This document shows, in pieces, positions 44,182 through 56,637 of a stretch of DNA of 64,000 nt. A program made the position numbers and the translations under genes. The DNA comes from Tretioscincus oriximinensis (Eukaryota; Chordata; Lepidosauria; Squamata; Gymnophthalmidae), in contig JAJVDF010000451.1 of NCBI GenBank assembly GCA_022410635.1, positions 226,650 through 290,649 of the forward strand, read 5' to 3'. Below the pieces are notes generated by a model. It searched no databases. It was not told where the DNA came from and saw nothing but the letters and a program-made list of their open reading frames with translations. Numbering within the stretch: the first letter of the stretch is position 1; each line of letters opens with the position of its first letter.

Positions 44182-45259
44182 GTAAGTCTTTTGCATTTAT
44201 GAATATGTATTCACAGGAAAATTTGCAACATTGAACAGAAAATAAGGAATGTTTCCTTTTTTATTACCAGGTTGTTTATATTCCATATGTTCCAGATTAT
44301 AAATTTAGTTTGACTTTCTTTATAAGACCTATGGCCAATTGGTCTTGTTTTTATTAGTTGTCACTAAATTGGATTTGATTCCTGATGGTAAAAGCTTGTC
44401 ATGTTGACCTGTTCCTAGAAATATTTTGTATCTTCACTTTCTTCAGCTTTGGTCAAATTTGCCAAGAATAAAAGTTATTCTAATCCTTTGTTTACTTTGT
44501 TAGAAAACATGCTCTGGCACTCTGCATATGCCCAGAGATACTTTAGAAAATTTTGCTTTTGTCTTGGCGTATATTGACACTTCTATCCAATGATCAGGCA
44601 AAACGGCAGAATTATTATAATTGACAATTTTAGTAGCTGAGATGGTTTACAGATTAAAGTAGAAGTTATTTTGTGAAACTATGCAAGAGAAAATAATCTA
44701 AGATGAAATACTGAAAAAGAATACTTATTTTAAAATGTTCTGGATTTTTTGGAGGAACAAGTCTCCTAGGTTTTGAAGCAGATGTTCAAAGATGGCCTAA
44801 TTGCAGATAATATGATTGGTTAGTAGTATCTTTAGAGTTTTCAGGACTTTCACTTTATTCTTTTGGAATACAGTAACATCTTCCTTGTCTGTTTTAATGA
44901 AAGAAATTCATATAAGCAGGAGAGAGGAGGTATATTTCTTTAATTTTCTTCTCATTGACACGTGAAATGGTACTTTCTCTGGAATCCTGACAAGTATACA
45001 TTTTTGACAGTATTTGTCAGGGATCCCAGTTGCTGCTAGTTTATGGGAACTTCTTTACCAAAGAAGAAATTAATTAATCTGTTCTTTTTATTGTCTTTCC
45101 ATATCTGATGAAATTAGTTTTTTAAAATCCTTAATTTCTGTATTTTTTTTAACTTTTTTGCATTTTCTTCCTTTAAAATGCTAGCTATGTCCTTAATAAG
45201 TATTCTTGAACCTATTGAAATATTATGCTTATTATATGCTGTGCTCTCTTTCTCATCAG

Positions 45260-45324
45260 CAGAGGCAAAAAGCATAGTATAATTTTGAGGACCCAGCTTT
45301 CAGTCAGGGTCCATGCCTGCATTG
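45260..45324 (+). CDS. FHOD3: FHOD3 coding exon 3
   Basis: This 65-nt exon completes the Gly codon of exon 2 and encodes RGKKHSIILRTQLSVRVHAC followed by I, a segment almost invariant in FHOD proteins. The first base of the next codon (G, expected Glu) is the last exon base. The acceptor reads tctcatcagcag, which contains two adjacent AGs (45,258-45,259 and 45,261-45,262). Using the first gives the conserved Gly-Arg-Gly-Lys; using the second drops the Arg in frame. The donor is G followed by GTAAGT at 45,325. Exons 1 to 3 sum to 343 coding nt. The next exon (expected to begin EKLYNSSG in this family) was not found before the window ends. Confidence 0.95.
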
Positions 45325-45926
45325 GTAAGTCAATTTCAGTGTATTTATTCAGGGGAAATATGTGTATACAAATGTTTTGAAAACGTGTTTAGTGTCTGCA
45401 CCTACCTAAAGCTTTTGTTATTTGAGGAAATAAGACTTTAATTGCGAAAGTGTGCTTTTGTTTGCATTTGTTGCGTTTAATTTTTGTAAAAAGAAACAGG
45501 TAATTTTACATACACGGAATTATCCTTAATCGACTTCCTGAATCAAATGAAGATGCTTTTAGCCAAGATTTTTTTCTAGCATTGAAAAAAAAATTAATTT
45601 GTCAGAAATAATTGCTTTTTAATGTTTGTTCTGCAGCATGTGGCACTGAAATCTGTATCTCTCTTTTGGATATATCTTTCAACTAGAATAAGTAAATAGC
45701 TTTCTGCTGAATCATTACTGATTCCATGAAACCTACCATGTCAAGCCCACGTCTCCTGTTATTACATCCATGACTTTTCTCCCATCATCCCATCTATCTA
45801 GCTATTTGTTTAGTTTTTGTTGTCTTTGTAAACCTTTTTATTAACTGATCGTCATTGTGCTATTGAAGAAAGAAGAGAATCAGTGCTCTTCATAAACAGA
45901 GGCTGAGGGAACATTTTGCTTATTTC

Positions 45927-48383
45927 ATAGAATCATGAAGGGACCTCCAGGGTCATCGAGTCCAACCTCCTGCTCGATGCAGGATTCATTAAACCATCCC
46001 AGACAGATGACTGTCCAGTCTCTGTTGGAAGACTTCCAGTGAAGGTGAACTCACCACTTCCTGTGGCAAACTGTTCCACTGGTTTATCATCCTGACTGTT
46101 AGAAAGCTTTTTCTGATATCTAATCTAAATCTACTCCCTTGCAGTTTCATTCCATTGTTTCTAGTCCTTCCATATGCTAATGAGAACAGTTCTGATCCCT
46201 CTGCTCTGTGACAGCCCTTCAGATATTTGTAGACAGCTATCCGGTCTCCTCTCAGTCTTCTCTTTTGCAGACTAAACATCCCCAGATCCTTTTAACCGTT
46301 CCTCATAGGACATGGTTTCCAGACCACTCACCATCCTTGTAACTCTCTTTTGTACTTGCTCTAGTTTATCAATGTCCTTTTTAAATTGGGACCCCCAGAA
46401 CTGAACACAGTATTCCAAGTGTGGTCGTACCAAAGTACTATAGAAAGGAATAATTACTTCACGTGAGCGAGATTCTATGCCCCTCTTGATACATCGCAGG
46501 ATTGTGTTTGCCTTTTTGCAGCNCTGGTTTATCATCCTGACTGTTAGAAAGCTTTTTCTGATATCTAATCTAAATCTACTCCCTTGCAGTTTCATTCCAT
46601 TGTTTCTAGTCCTTCCATATGCTAATGAGAACAGTTCTGATCCCTCTGCTCTGTGACAGCCCTTCAGATATTTGTAGACAGCTATCCGGTCTCCTCTCAG
46701 TCTTCTCTTTTGCAGACTAAACATCCCCAGATCCTTTTAACCGTTCCTCATAGGACATGGTTTCCAGACCACTCACCATCCTTGTAACTCTCTTTTGTAC
46801 TTGCTCTAGTTTATCAATGTCCTTTTTAAATTGGGACCCCCAGAACTGAACACAGTATTCCAAGTGTGGTCGTACCAAAGTACTATAGAAAGGAATAATT
46901 ACTTCACGTGAGCGAGATTCTATGCCCCTCTTGATACATCGCAGGATTGTGTTTGCCTTTTTGCAGCTGCTTCACACTGTTGACTCATGTTTAATCTGTG
47001 ATGTACCAAAACACCCAGGTCCTTCTCACATGTGTGGCTGCTCAGACATATTCCTCCCATTCTATATGTGCTGTTTTCATTATTTTTGCCCAGATGTAGG
47101 ATCTTGCATTTCTCTCAGTTAAATACCATTCTGTTTGTTTCAGCCCATTGTTCAAGTTTGTCTAGAGCTTTTTGAATCCTATCTCTATCTTGTTTAATGT
47201 TAGCAACACCACCTAGTTTTGAGTCATCAGCAAATTTGATAAGTTTTCCTTCAATTCCTTCATCTAGATCATTTAAAAATATGTTAAATAGCACTGTGCC
47301 TAGGACAGACCCTTGTGGTACACCACTTGAAACATTCTTCCAATTGGATTTGCAACTATTTATTACCACTCTTTGAGTACGATCACTAAGCCAGTTTTGA
47401 ATCCATCTAACTGTTGTTTTGTCAATCCCATACTTCACCATTTTTTCAATAAGGATGGAATGAGATACTTTGTCAAATGCTTTACTGAAGTCAAGATACA
47501 CCACATCTACTGCATTTCCCTGATCAACCCATTTGGTAATTCTATCATAGAAAAAAATTAGATTAGTCTGGCATGACTTGTTTGTTACAAATCCATGTTG
47601 GCTCTGATTAATTACTGCATTCCTATCCAAGTGCTGGCATACATGCTGCTTTATAACTTGTTCAAGGAGCTTTCCTGGTATTGAAGTCAGACTCACAAGC
47701 CTATAGTCTCCTGGGTCCACCTTGTTACCCTTTTTGAAGATAAGAACAACATTTGCTCTTCTCCATTCTACTAGGANGTCTTCTGTTATCCATGAATTTT
47801 CAAAGCAAGTGGCTCCGCTATTACTTCTGCTAGTTCTTTCAGTACCCTGGGATGTAGTTCATCTGGGCCTGGAGATTTGAATTAATTTAAATTAGCTAAG
47901 AGTTCCCTCACCTTATCTCTGTCTATTAAGTGTTTTGATTCTTTTGTTCCTTCAATAGCAGAATGAAGGCCAGCTGTTGTTGTATGTCCTTTTTCAGAAA
48001 AAACAGTTGCAAAATAAGTGTTCAGAAGTTCAGCTTTCTCAGTATTGTTTCTGATCATTTCACCATTTTCCCACTGTAGAACTCCTATAGCATCTTTAGC
48101 GTTTCTTTTTCTTTCGACATACCCCCCCAAACCCTTTATTATTGCTTTTTACATGCCTTGCAAGACTCAGTTCATATTCAGCTTTAGCTTTTCTGACACT
48201 TGCCCTACAGTTGCTGCAGACTGCCTTATAGTCTTCCTTAGAAATGTCCCCCTTCTTCCATTTCATAAACAGCATTTTTTTTCCTTTTTAGTAAGTTATT
48301 AAGATTTGGGTTCAACCACAGTGGCCTCGTTAGATGCTTCCCATGTTTTCTTCTTTGGGGAATTGTTAAAGATTGTGCTTCTA
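45927..48383 (-). mobile_element. CR1 LINE, long 5'-truncated copy with RT
   Basis: Minus-strand ORF2 frames run from a LRTYF-like upstream part (LLNTYFATVFSEKGHTT, about 48,030) into the RT domain. The domain shows MDPGDYRLVSLTSIPGKLLE, DVVYLDFSKAFDKVSH (motif A), SGVPQGSVLGTVLFNIFLND (motif B) and IKFADDSKLGG (motif C, catalytic pair intact). Open reading from 47,720 to 47,115 covers about 200 codons. The C-terminal half follows with [10 protein letters not shown] and FSLAYGRTRN, then the 3' end with the CR1 hallmark at 45,927. A perfect 444-bp tandem repeat with an N between (see finding) disrupts the C-terminal part. The 5' UTR and endonuclease are missing. Confidence 0.9.
46079..46967 (-). 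repeat. perfect 444-bp tandem repeat inside CR1
   Basis: 46,079-46,522 and 46,524-46,967 are identical by eye, both starting ctggtttatcatcc and ending ttgcagc, separated by one N at 46,523. Identity this high within an old CR1 points to an assembly join. Confidence 0.9.
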
Positions 48384-48384
48384 G

Positions 48385-48590
48385 ATGAATTCAAGTAGGC
48401 CCAGATGAATTATATCATAGGGTACTGAAGGAATTAGCAGACATAATTAATTGCTGAATCACTTGTTGCAATCTTTGTAAATTCCTGGAGAACAGAATTT
48501 CTTCTAAGATTAGAAAAGCAAAAATACTATCCCTATATTCAAAAAAGGGAAGAAGGCAGACCCAGGAATCTATAGACCTTCAATACCAGA
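48385..48590 (+). mobile_element. CR1 fragment in opposite orientation
   Basis: The + strand encodes pieces of CR1 ORF2: a GPDELYHRVLKELAD segment, then WRTEFLLRLEKQK and IQKREEGRPRN in shifting frames. It directly abuts the start of the minus-strand CR1. Confidence 0.65.
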
Positions 48591-51050
48591 TACGATCCTT
48601 CCACTCCCATTCTTTATTTTGTTGAAACGTATAAAAATATACATAAACCTGCAAATGCATATATAATATAAATAATTATCATAAATACTATCTCTTAACA
48701 GGAATCACTTGCACCTAGCATAAAACCATATTAAAAAGACAGGAAATGATTTGGATAGTATTTACTTACTGTGTAAGCAAAAAAAGATTTATCAGGTATA
48801 TTTAAGTTCTGATTTCTAATTAAAGAATCAATGATGTGCATTCTCTTCAAATTGGTTTTGTTTCTCTTCAAATTGGTTTTACTTTCCATTAATCATTGTA
48901 TCATCACTCGACATTTCAACAATCTTTCTGTCTTCTGTTATCAAGCAGTGTCTGTACTCTGTTTGCCTATCCAATTTCAGCTCACAGAAATTGGGTAACA
49001 AACGTAAGTGAAATAATATTTTATATAAACATTGGATAATATGTTATTATCCAATATGTTATTGGAAATAAGTTATTTCGAAACTGAATATTCAAAAGGC
49101 ATAACCACTACATATGGAAGTCCTCAACACCATGCCATACTAAAATGTGCTATTTTTGCCTGCTTTATAGCATTAAATACCATCTATATAGCATTTTAAC
49201 ATATTCCTCTTTTCTTTGAACTGGGCTTTATTAATTTCATTTTCTATTAAATATCACATTCCAAATCCAATAGGTATGTTAAATTATAAATCTGAAGCCC
49301 AAGCCTCTTGTAATACCATTCCCATATTTATTTGGTATTTTATCATATGTTTATATATTTTTGAAAATAATCCTTTTAATATCTAGGTGCACAACTTATA
49401 GATGAAGTTACATTTGGCTCTGCCTTTAGATCAATTGGTATGGTGCCTTTTATAAGTTTAGTAAAGCAAAACAAAAATGGTGATGGGAGCAAGGCAGTGA
49501 ATAAAAGCAGAAGCCCAATTTTCTCGGGCATAAGTAAGAGTTAATTGTCCATTATTCCATCCTCAGTGTCAAGAATAAATTTTGTTCAACATACTGTACG
49601 TGAAGTAGTTTAAAGCAAGTACAACATCAGCTTTTTAGTGCCTACTATAATTAAGTGTCAGATATGGAATAGCCATGACAGCTGCTTCGTGTCTTACTAG
49701 GTTCATGCTGTGCTTCATCTTCTTAAGGGATCTCGTAGCTTGCAAAATAGAATCTCTGTGAAAGACAGCCACCTAACTATCTTTCCTCGTTCCTAGATCT
49801 CAGGCCTTAGAATTCCACACTAGAAATGAAATCAGCTTAAAGGATTTGCTGCTGCTGTTGTTTTTAATTTTGAAGGACATTTGAAGATATTTAATTCTAA
49901 CATGATCCTTACACAGAAAAAGTAAAACCAATTTTAAAAAATAAGATTTTTTTTATTTTTAAAAGGATGCTGGCCAGNTACTGGAAGAGCAGGAAAGAGT
50001 GACACACTGGGCAGAGATGTGTAAAGAGTNCTTTGAGTCATATAGATTAAGTTGAGTTCCATGCATCAGAAATGGAATATAAAAATATTTTGGAAAAAGA
50101 AAAACTAAATAAAACTATTGGTTATATGTTTCAAGCATATTGAAATCCATGAGCCATTTTTTATTGTTGTAATAAATGGGTGGAGTGGGGATTGGGCGGT
50201 AGAGTGTGAATGAGAATATGATTGGGAATTAGAATTATTGGTAATAGATGATAAAAACAATAGTTGTACTGTAAAAATAAAAGTAAAAAATAAAAAGGTT
50301 AAAAAAAGGAATCTTAATATTTACCACGTCAGGTTATATAGTAATTTATAGTAATTTGCCAAATAGGCAAAGTAGGCCTTTTAAGGACGTCGTGGCAACA
50401 GATCAAAATAAAATTGATTATCAGGATATAATCATTATTAGGAGAATTAGNGAGGGCCCCTCCAAAATTTTTAAAGCCTAGAGGTCTCCACTGCGTTTAA
50501 TCTGGCACTGAACGATAAAATTAAACCCTAAGTATTATTTTCTAGCCCTTTCTAAAGCTCTATTATGATTCTGCTAGGGAAAGGGAGGTCAGTTTATCCC
50601 TGGTGCCAGATTATCCCACAACTTCTGTATGAGGTATAGATATGTACAAATAGGAACAATGCTGTATTAGAAGACATGCAAATTTCGTTGCTCAATGTTG
50701 AGCACATCCCTGTGTGATCCCAACGTTGTTATCCTACTGGAGTTAGGANAAAATAAAATCAATTCACACATCTGGATTTTAAAACTCGTTTATTGGTTGA
50801 TGTCAGCATCACACAAACAGGCCTGCCCCCACTAACGTTAATTGATCATCACAAGTCCAGTTTGTTAATCATGATACAATAAAAGCTGAGCACTTTTGGC
50901 TTCTCAACTTGATAGTTCTAGTTCAGGAACGACCAAAAATGAAAATTAACACATTTGGGACAAAGACTTATCATCACAATTGGGATACTGGATAGACTCA
51001 AAGATCACTAAAATCAGCAGAATACATTTCCAAACTAAACATCTCTAAGC
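48591..51050. other. no feature recognised
   Basis: AT-rich intronic stretch with three or four N bases (49,978, 50,030, 50,451, 50,749). I found no coding or repeat signature that I can support. Confidence 0.4.
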
Positions 51051-51059
51051 ATAGAAAAC

Positions 51060-51377
51060 CTTTCAACCTAGCCAGTTTTTATTTTTTGCTATCTGCTTTG
51101 TTGTACTGCAGTTATGAAGGGTGTACCTTATAACGAAAGAGTCTGCTTCTGCGGGGCAAGTGTCATAGAAACAGCCACACATGTTCTCCTTATTTGCATT
51201 TTTAATAAGCCCAAGAGGGAACTAAACCACCCCATAATCCTACCTCTTCCAGGAAGGAGTGTTGATTACTATCTGAAACATCTAGTAGAAGATGCAAATG
51301 AACTGATTACTGCCTCAGTAGCCAATTTTTTTTCCAACTATGACAAAGATAAGGAGACAGCATATAAATTCTATTAA
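51060..51377 (+). mobile_element. LINE ORF2 C-terminal fragment, clade uncertain
   Basis: The frame 51,114-51,377 starts MKGVPYNERVCFCGASVIET and continues THVLLICIFNKPKRELN. This Cys-x-Cys ... His-x3-Ile-Cys block at the C-terminus is typical of several non-LTR retrotransposons. It may be the same family as the RT scrap at 24.8 kb. 5'-truncated. Confidence 0.6.
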
Positions 51378-51399
51378 TATATTTTAATGTTTTCAAAGC

Positions 51400-52560
51400 T
51401 GGTCACCCATTTTATCTCCTTTTGTGTAACCATAATGAAAATTATATTTTTGTACTGCTGGTCTTTGATCACAATGAACATATTAATCCTTTTTGACATA
51501 GCATTTCTCCATTATGAGAACAATTATTATAGCTGAAAAGATGATAGAAAGATAGAATTAGCTTAACCCAGATCCTTATTACTAAAGGTGACTGACCTTC
51601 TAATGAAGTGAGTAGACACAGTCAGTGTCCATCGCCTTGAATGCAGATGATTGGCAAATCGCCCACATACTGGACCCAAAGAGCTTCCTCCGCATGGCAG
51701 GTTGGCAGCGCACCAGCAAAATGCCGGCGCCCACAACACTGCCTGACAGGAGCTTTGAAGTAAGACCAACCACAGTGGTGGGGAGGCAGAGGAAGAGAGG
51801 GATTTAGAACTGCCAGCACACAGGAGGGGAGGACGGCAGCTAGAATGCCCGTTATTTGTGTGGCCACAGGAATGGGCTTAATCCAATAATTTCTACATAA
51901 TTTTGGAAAAGTCATTCAACAAATCTCTTACATATGGGGTAAATTAATATAGTTCCTTCTTTGTTAGAATTGGTTATTTCTGTCAGGTGCCTCAGCTCAG
52001 ATAGCAATACCTAGTAAACTGCCATCATTTAACTTTCCTGTGCTGCATCCCTGCTTGTTTGTTTGCCTTGCTTTAAAAATGCTTAAAGAAACAAATGCGT
52101 TAGCCTCTCATCCCCATTTTACCTTGCCATTCAGCTGCTGTCTCTTTTCTGCCTCAGAATGACAAGCCCAGAAGGAACTAGCCTGCTCTTTGCTAACTAG
52201 AACCCCCAGAATTCTCTGCGACCCTACCTATTACTCCCAGGCAATCTCCATGCACCAAGAGCCAATGAGATTTTTCCATTTTGTATACAAGCTCGGGAGA
52301 GATTTTTCTTTTGTGCCTGAAAGAATGGGGGCTGTTAAAATCAGATGATATGCGGTGGCTATTTACTGCACAATCAAGAGCTTTAAAGCACATAGAAGGC
52401 TGGACACACGTGATTACTTGGAACGCAGTGAAGATTAAATCACCTCCAAAGCACAGTATCTCAGATTTGGGGATGCAGCCCTAGATCGCATTATTGAGAA
52501 GAGGATTACAAATGCAAAGAGAATTATTTGCAATAATCCTCAATAGTTTCTCAATAATGT
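51400..52560. other. no feature recognised
   Basis: The frames at 51,563-51,915 on both strands and 52,193-52,484 overlap and have no domain. Confidence 0.4.
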
Positions 52561-52563
52561 ATT

Positions 52564-52877
52564 AGAAGAAGAAGAAGAGGAAGAGGAAGAAGAAGAACTG
52601 GGTTCTTATAACCCGCTTTTCTCACCTTTCAAAGGGACTCAAAGCGGCTTAGAAGGGTATTTTTACCCAAAGGCTTCCATTCTATCTTCCATACCAGGCT
52701 GTGGTGCTTCCCATGTATCTACTTGCAGTCCGTTGCAATTTCTTGCAATTCTTGCTTTCGAATAGCTGGGTTGGCTAGAGCTACAGGCTAGTGGAAGGTG
52801 CTCACCCCTCCCCAGGGCTTCGAAACCCAATCTCCCAGATGAGAGACGGATTCCTTAGCAACTGAGCTATTTGTGCC
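52564..52877 (-). mobile_element. SINE-II
   Basis: A GAA/GGA run, ctgggttcttataacccgct tail, ttgcgattcttgct-type body and ctgagctatttgtg head. Typical copy with a small deletion in the head. Confidence 0.9.
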
Positions 52878-52965
52878 TGCACTATTAAGCACTATTGTCC
52901 TTTTATTTTTCAGTGGGACCAATTTAAACTGTGCTTTTATCATTAGATGTTTCATTTTCTTCTTA

Positions 52966-53112
52966 GTACCATTCAAAAGTTTGGACATATCTTTTCATGC
53001 AATGGATTTTCATGCAGTGGATTTTGTTTTGTTTTATTTTCCACATTGCAAATTCACAATGAAGAAATAAGAACTACAAAGGAATACACATGAAATTAAG
53101 AAGTAAAAAAAA
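52966..53112 (+). mobile_element. Tc1/mariner-type MITE fragment
   Basis: gtaccattcaaaagtttgga, then a ttttattttccacattg stretch and atgaagaaataagaacta resemble the vertebrate Tc1-like MITEs whose ends read AGTCAAAAGTTTGGACA. Only one end is clear. Confidence 0.5.
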
Positions 53113-53489
53113 AATGTTAAATCAGAATATCATCTGTCCTTGTAAGGGACTGACTTCATCTAGTCTCCTCTCAACTGTCAGAAGGTGGATTACAGCTAAA
53201 GAAGCTGGGCAGAGAAGCAAGGCCATTTTTCCTGCCCTGACAAGGGACTGATTTCATCTAGTCTCAATTGTCAGAAGGAGGAATCTGTGCCAGCTTATGC
53301 TTATCATCTGCATACTCCATCGCCGGTACAGTTGTCATCTGGTTCTGTGTTGATTACAATTTTAATATTGTATCTTATATTGTATTCTGTTTTTAATACT
53401 ATGTTTTTGTCTGAACTTGATTAGTGCTGCCATAATCATAATAGTCATAATAATAATAGTAATCTTAATCATTGTCATCATCATCATAG

Positions 53490-54020
53490 CAACATATAAT
53501 TTTTTATTTTCAAACACCATACAACAAAATCAAATATCCATACAGTATGGAACCAAAATCCATAAATAACAAAGACAATATCTAAACAAATACAAAATAA
53601 TCCACCAACCCCAATAAATGTTATAACCATTTATACAGGAGGGGGAAGATTTGTAGTTCAACATAATTCCATTATGACCCGGGTCTCAAAGCCTTTTCCC
53701 ATTTTAGTTTAATTTCAAAAGAATTTGATAGTCCAGCAGATCTTCTTTCGTTTACAAAATCAAATTTCATTATTTCTAACATATAGTTTATCCAAATTTT
53801 TATAGTGCATTTTGAAGACTCCATCCAAAGGTTTGAACTAAACGGGCAGGTGATATAAGATTACAATATAAGTATTTATCATCAATATCCATAAAACTCT
53901 GATCCCTAAGAAACAATTTTTCATAAGACCAATTATTTGTTTTAGCCATGATCACATCAATGACTGAATAATAGTCCAATTTTTTTGAATAATTAGATTC
54001 TTCAAAGTATTTCTTCATAA
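53490..54020 (-). mobile_element. unclassified LINE-like relic
   Basis: The minus strand has a short open frame at 54,018-53,800 (MKKYFEESNYSKKLDYYSVI and on) and continues open in pieces. It ends in a T-rich stretch at 53,490 like an L1 or LINE 3' end. No RT motif is visible. Confidence 0.3.
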
Positions 54021-54101
54021 TTTAGAGGTCTTGCATGAAATGGTATGTACAGACCTTTGATTGGTACTGTATATATATTTATTTTGCTGCATATATATAT
54101 A

Positions 54102-54248
54102 CTAGGGTTCCCACTTAAAACCCAGGACAGAATAACTTTCTTCCCAAGGTGCATCAGGAATTAGAAGATGTACCTAGGGAAAATACCTCTCTTCTATAGC
54201 CATTAAAGGTCCAAAGCTCTATCCCAGATTTTATGTGGNAACTCTAGG
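54102..54248. mobile_element. possible MITE with 13-bp inverted ends
   Basis: ctagggttcccac at the left and gtggnaactctag at the right are inverted copies with one change and one N. No coding content. Confidence 0.35.
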
Positions 54249-54299
54249 CTATACTCCATTTTCACAGCCCTGTAGCCAAAATGTCAACGAGCTAATTAA

Positions 54300-54690
54300 A
54301 TGAATTGCAGTCAAATATGCATAAGTATTGGCCATTACACGTATCCCAACAGAAATTAGAGAAATTCAGAACACAGTGGAAAAATGTTAGGTTTAGCAAA
54401 ATAAAGAAGCTGACTTGTTTGATTAATTTTTTAAAAAAATATATTTTTCCAAAGATTGGAAAACTTTCACTGACTTTCTCTATAAAAGTAATAGATTATT
54501 TGGGCTACAGTAATCCAAACAAACAGTGTTTGGCAATATTTAGAGTAGTTTTAATATGAAATATAGTCATTGCAAGATGGTTTTAGATTTTTTTTTTTGT
54601 TCTTTGTCATTATTGTCCCTCTTCTTGTTCATCGGATTGAATCTTCTTTAATATGTTTTGGAAATTTCAATAAAAAATTTAACAAAGAAA
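54300..54690 (+). mobile_element. possible L1 3' end
   Basis: The frame 54,305-54,559 ends in a Lys/Leu-rich stretch resembling L1 ORF2 C-termini, followed by a 3' region ending ttcaataaaaaatttaac. Weak. Confidence 0.35.
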
Positions 54691-54754
54691 ACATAATGCA
54701 TTTTTTGTGAGTTTTCCAGTTTCTGGAGAGCTAAATTACAGATTTAAAAATGTA

Positions 54755-55065
54755 AATCTATGGTGAGACCCCATTTGGAATACTATGTCCCCAAACCTTA
54801 GAAAATATATTGTGGAACTGGAAAAGGTTCAAAAAAGAGCCACAAGAATGACCAGGGGCTGGAAGATCTCCCTTATGAAATCAGGCTGCATAGGATGGAA
54901 AAGGTGAATAGAGAAAAAATGTTTTCTCTGTCACACAATACTAGAACCAGGGAGCACTGTATGAAGTTGATAGGCAGAAGAAGAAAGTCATTGGTCTGTG
55001 GAATCCACTTTCAGAAGGGATAGTGGTCGCTAGCAGCCTGGATAGCCTTAAACTCAGATTAAACT
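54755..55065 (+). mobile_element. CR1 ORF2 C-terminal fragment
   Basis: gtgagaccccatttggaata, then aatagagaaaaaatgttttc and cagcctggatagccttaaac match in sense the CR1 C-terminal region found antisense at 30.5 and 56.8 kb. Confidence 0.75.
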
Positions 55066-56205
55066 CATGGAAGCCAAGTATGTTGTATATGGTAACCTAA
55101 AATCTGGGGACACCCAAACTCCTCCATGACCCTTACTCCCACCCAGGCCTGCAAAATGTACTTACTGACTGGACTCCATTAGAGCAGAAATGGGAAGGAG
55201 TCACCGGTGACATAGCCGAAAATGAGATCGGCGTCTCCTTTCTGTTTTGGGGGGCGCGTTGCTTATAGCACATGACCAGAAATGCACTGACCTCTTCTGT
55301 TGCTGCTGATGTGCCAATGGAAAGCTTGTTCGGTAAGTTCTATGCTGGGGTGGGGTGGGGGATAGGGTATATAGTAACTCTAATATAGGCCCTATTTGTA
55401 CAGGCTTCAGTAATTTGTTGTAGATTGCACTTCTGAGCTTGTTCAAACAGAGACATAGTTTGATATCTCTATGAAGGAATACTGTTTTGTAATTTTTTGA
55501 GTACTTGAGTATTAGAGAGAAAAGTAATTAGTTAAAGAGTTTTATCAAAATAGGTGTTTTTGTTCTTATGTTATCTTGCATGAAATGCAAGGAACAGGTG
55601 TTGTGTGTGGCATCTTTCCACCCTACATTAGGCAAGTCCCGAAATAGCTGCAGAAGCTTAGTGAGCAGCTGTCTTAACTTATCCTTCTTACTTTTGTAGT
55701 CAGATGGTCCCTGGAGAATTTAGAGATCTGCATTGGAGGACATACCCATGCAATTATAGAAAGATAAAGATTAAAGTGTCTCNTTTATATGGCTAAGCTT
55801 TTTGTTATTCGTGTAACAGAATTTATTTTGTTAATCTTTTTACCGTAAAATTAATAGATTTTGTTATGTATTTACTCAGAATGCTTTTAGCTAATTTTAA
55901 ATTTGTGAACAGCACGTTGATGACTTATAATAGTTATGCTGTTGTTCCTTCATGTGCATTTTTATGAAACAAATAGGTAGATTAAAAATTGTGTTTTCAA
56001 ATTTGTCCAGATGTTTAAGTAACAGTCTTGAAACAATTATAACAATTTCAGAAGTGTTTCTTTACGTATTTGTTGGGTCTCGTGGCATTTTGCAGTTTTT
56101 CAATGTTTAAAGTGTTTNCATTTATTATTATTTCCTAAAGCACCAACCACTTTTTAACATTTTGTTTTATTCAACAGATTTACATTATTGTATTTCATTT
56201 TTGTA
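55066..56205. other. no feature recognised
   Basis: Intronic sequence; the minus-strand frame 55,201-55,446 has no motif. Confidence 0.4.
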
Positions 56206-56207
56206 CA

Positions 56208-56270
56208 GTACTAGTTAAAAGTTTGAACACAGCTTTACATGCAAGACATCAAAAGCATGAAGGAAGACTC
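56208..56270 (+). mobile_element. Tc1/mariner-type MITE end
   Basis: acagtactagttaaaagttt and aagacatcaaaagcatgaag resemble the Tc1-like terminal repeat and inner part seen near 52.97 kb. The other end was not found. Confidence 0.4.
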
Positions 56271-56504
56271 TGAAGTGTACACATATTCTTTCCAAACACT
56301 TTTTTTGTTTACTTGTTAATTCCCTATAGTAAAAGCCTTTTTAAGGGGGAATAACAATTTCTATTACTATGGCTATTAAAAGACAAGAACAATAATTTTT
56401 AGGTGGAAACGTATAAAATGGATGAAATAGAATTCATATGTAAACAAATTTACATGTTAAAGGCATATAAAAAAATGGGGGTTTAAAGGTATGAAATATA
56501 TAGT

Positions 56505-56637
56505 GAGACCCCATATCAAGCTGCCTGTGCCTTAATATCTGCTGGGGAGGCCCTTCTGGTTGTACCACTCCTCTCAATAGCGAATGGAGTGGGAACACAT
56601 GGCAAGGTCTTCTCGGTGGTTGCCCCCAGACTATTTG
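56505..56637 (+). mobile_element. L2-like fragment
   Basis: cttaatatctgctggggagg and gcaaggtcttctcggtggtt match the L2-type copy at 34.5-34.7 kb (tctgccgaggaggccctcct and ggatcttctctgtggc). Cut off where the CR1 begins. Confidence 0.6.

Noticed and set aside
47115..47720. 200-codon open RT frame as an active gene.
   Set aside because: It is an uninterrupted part of a 5'-truncated CR1 whose other parts have stops and an assembly break; no promoter or endonuclease.
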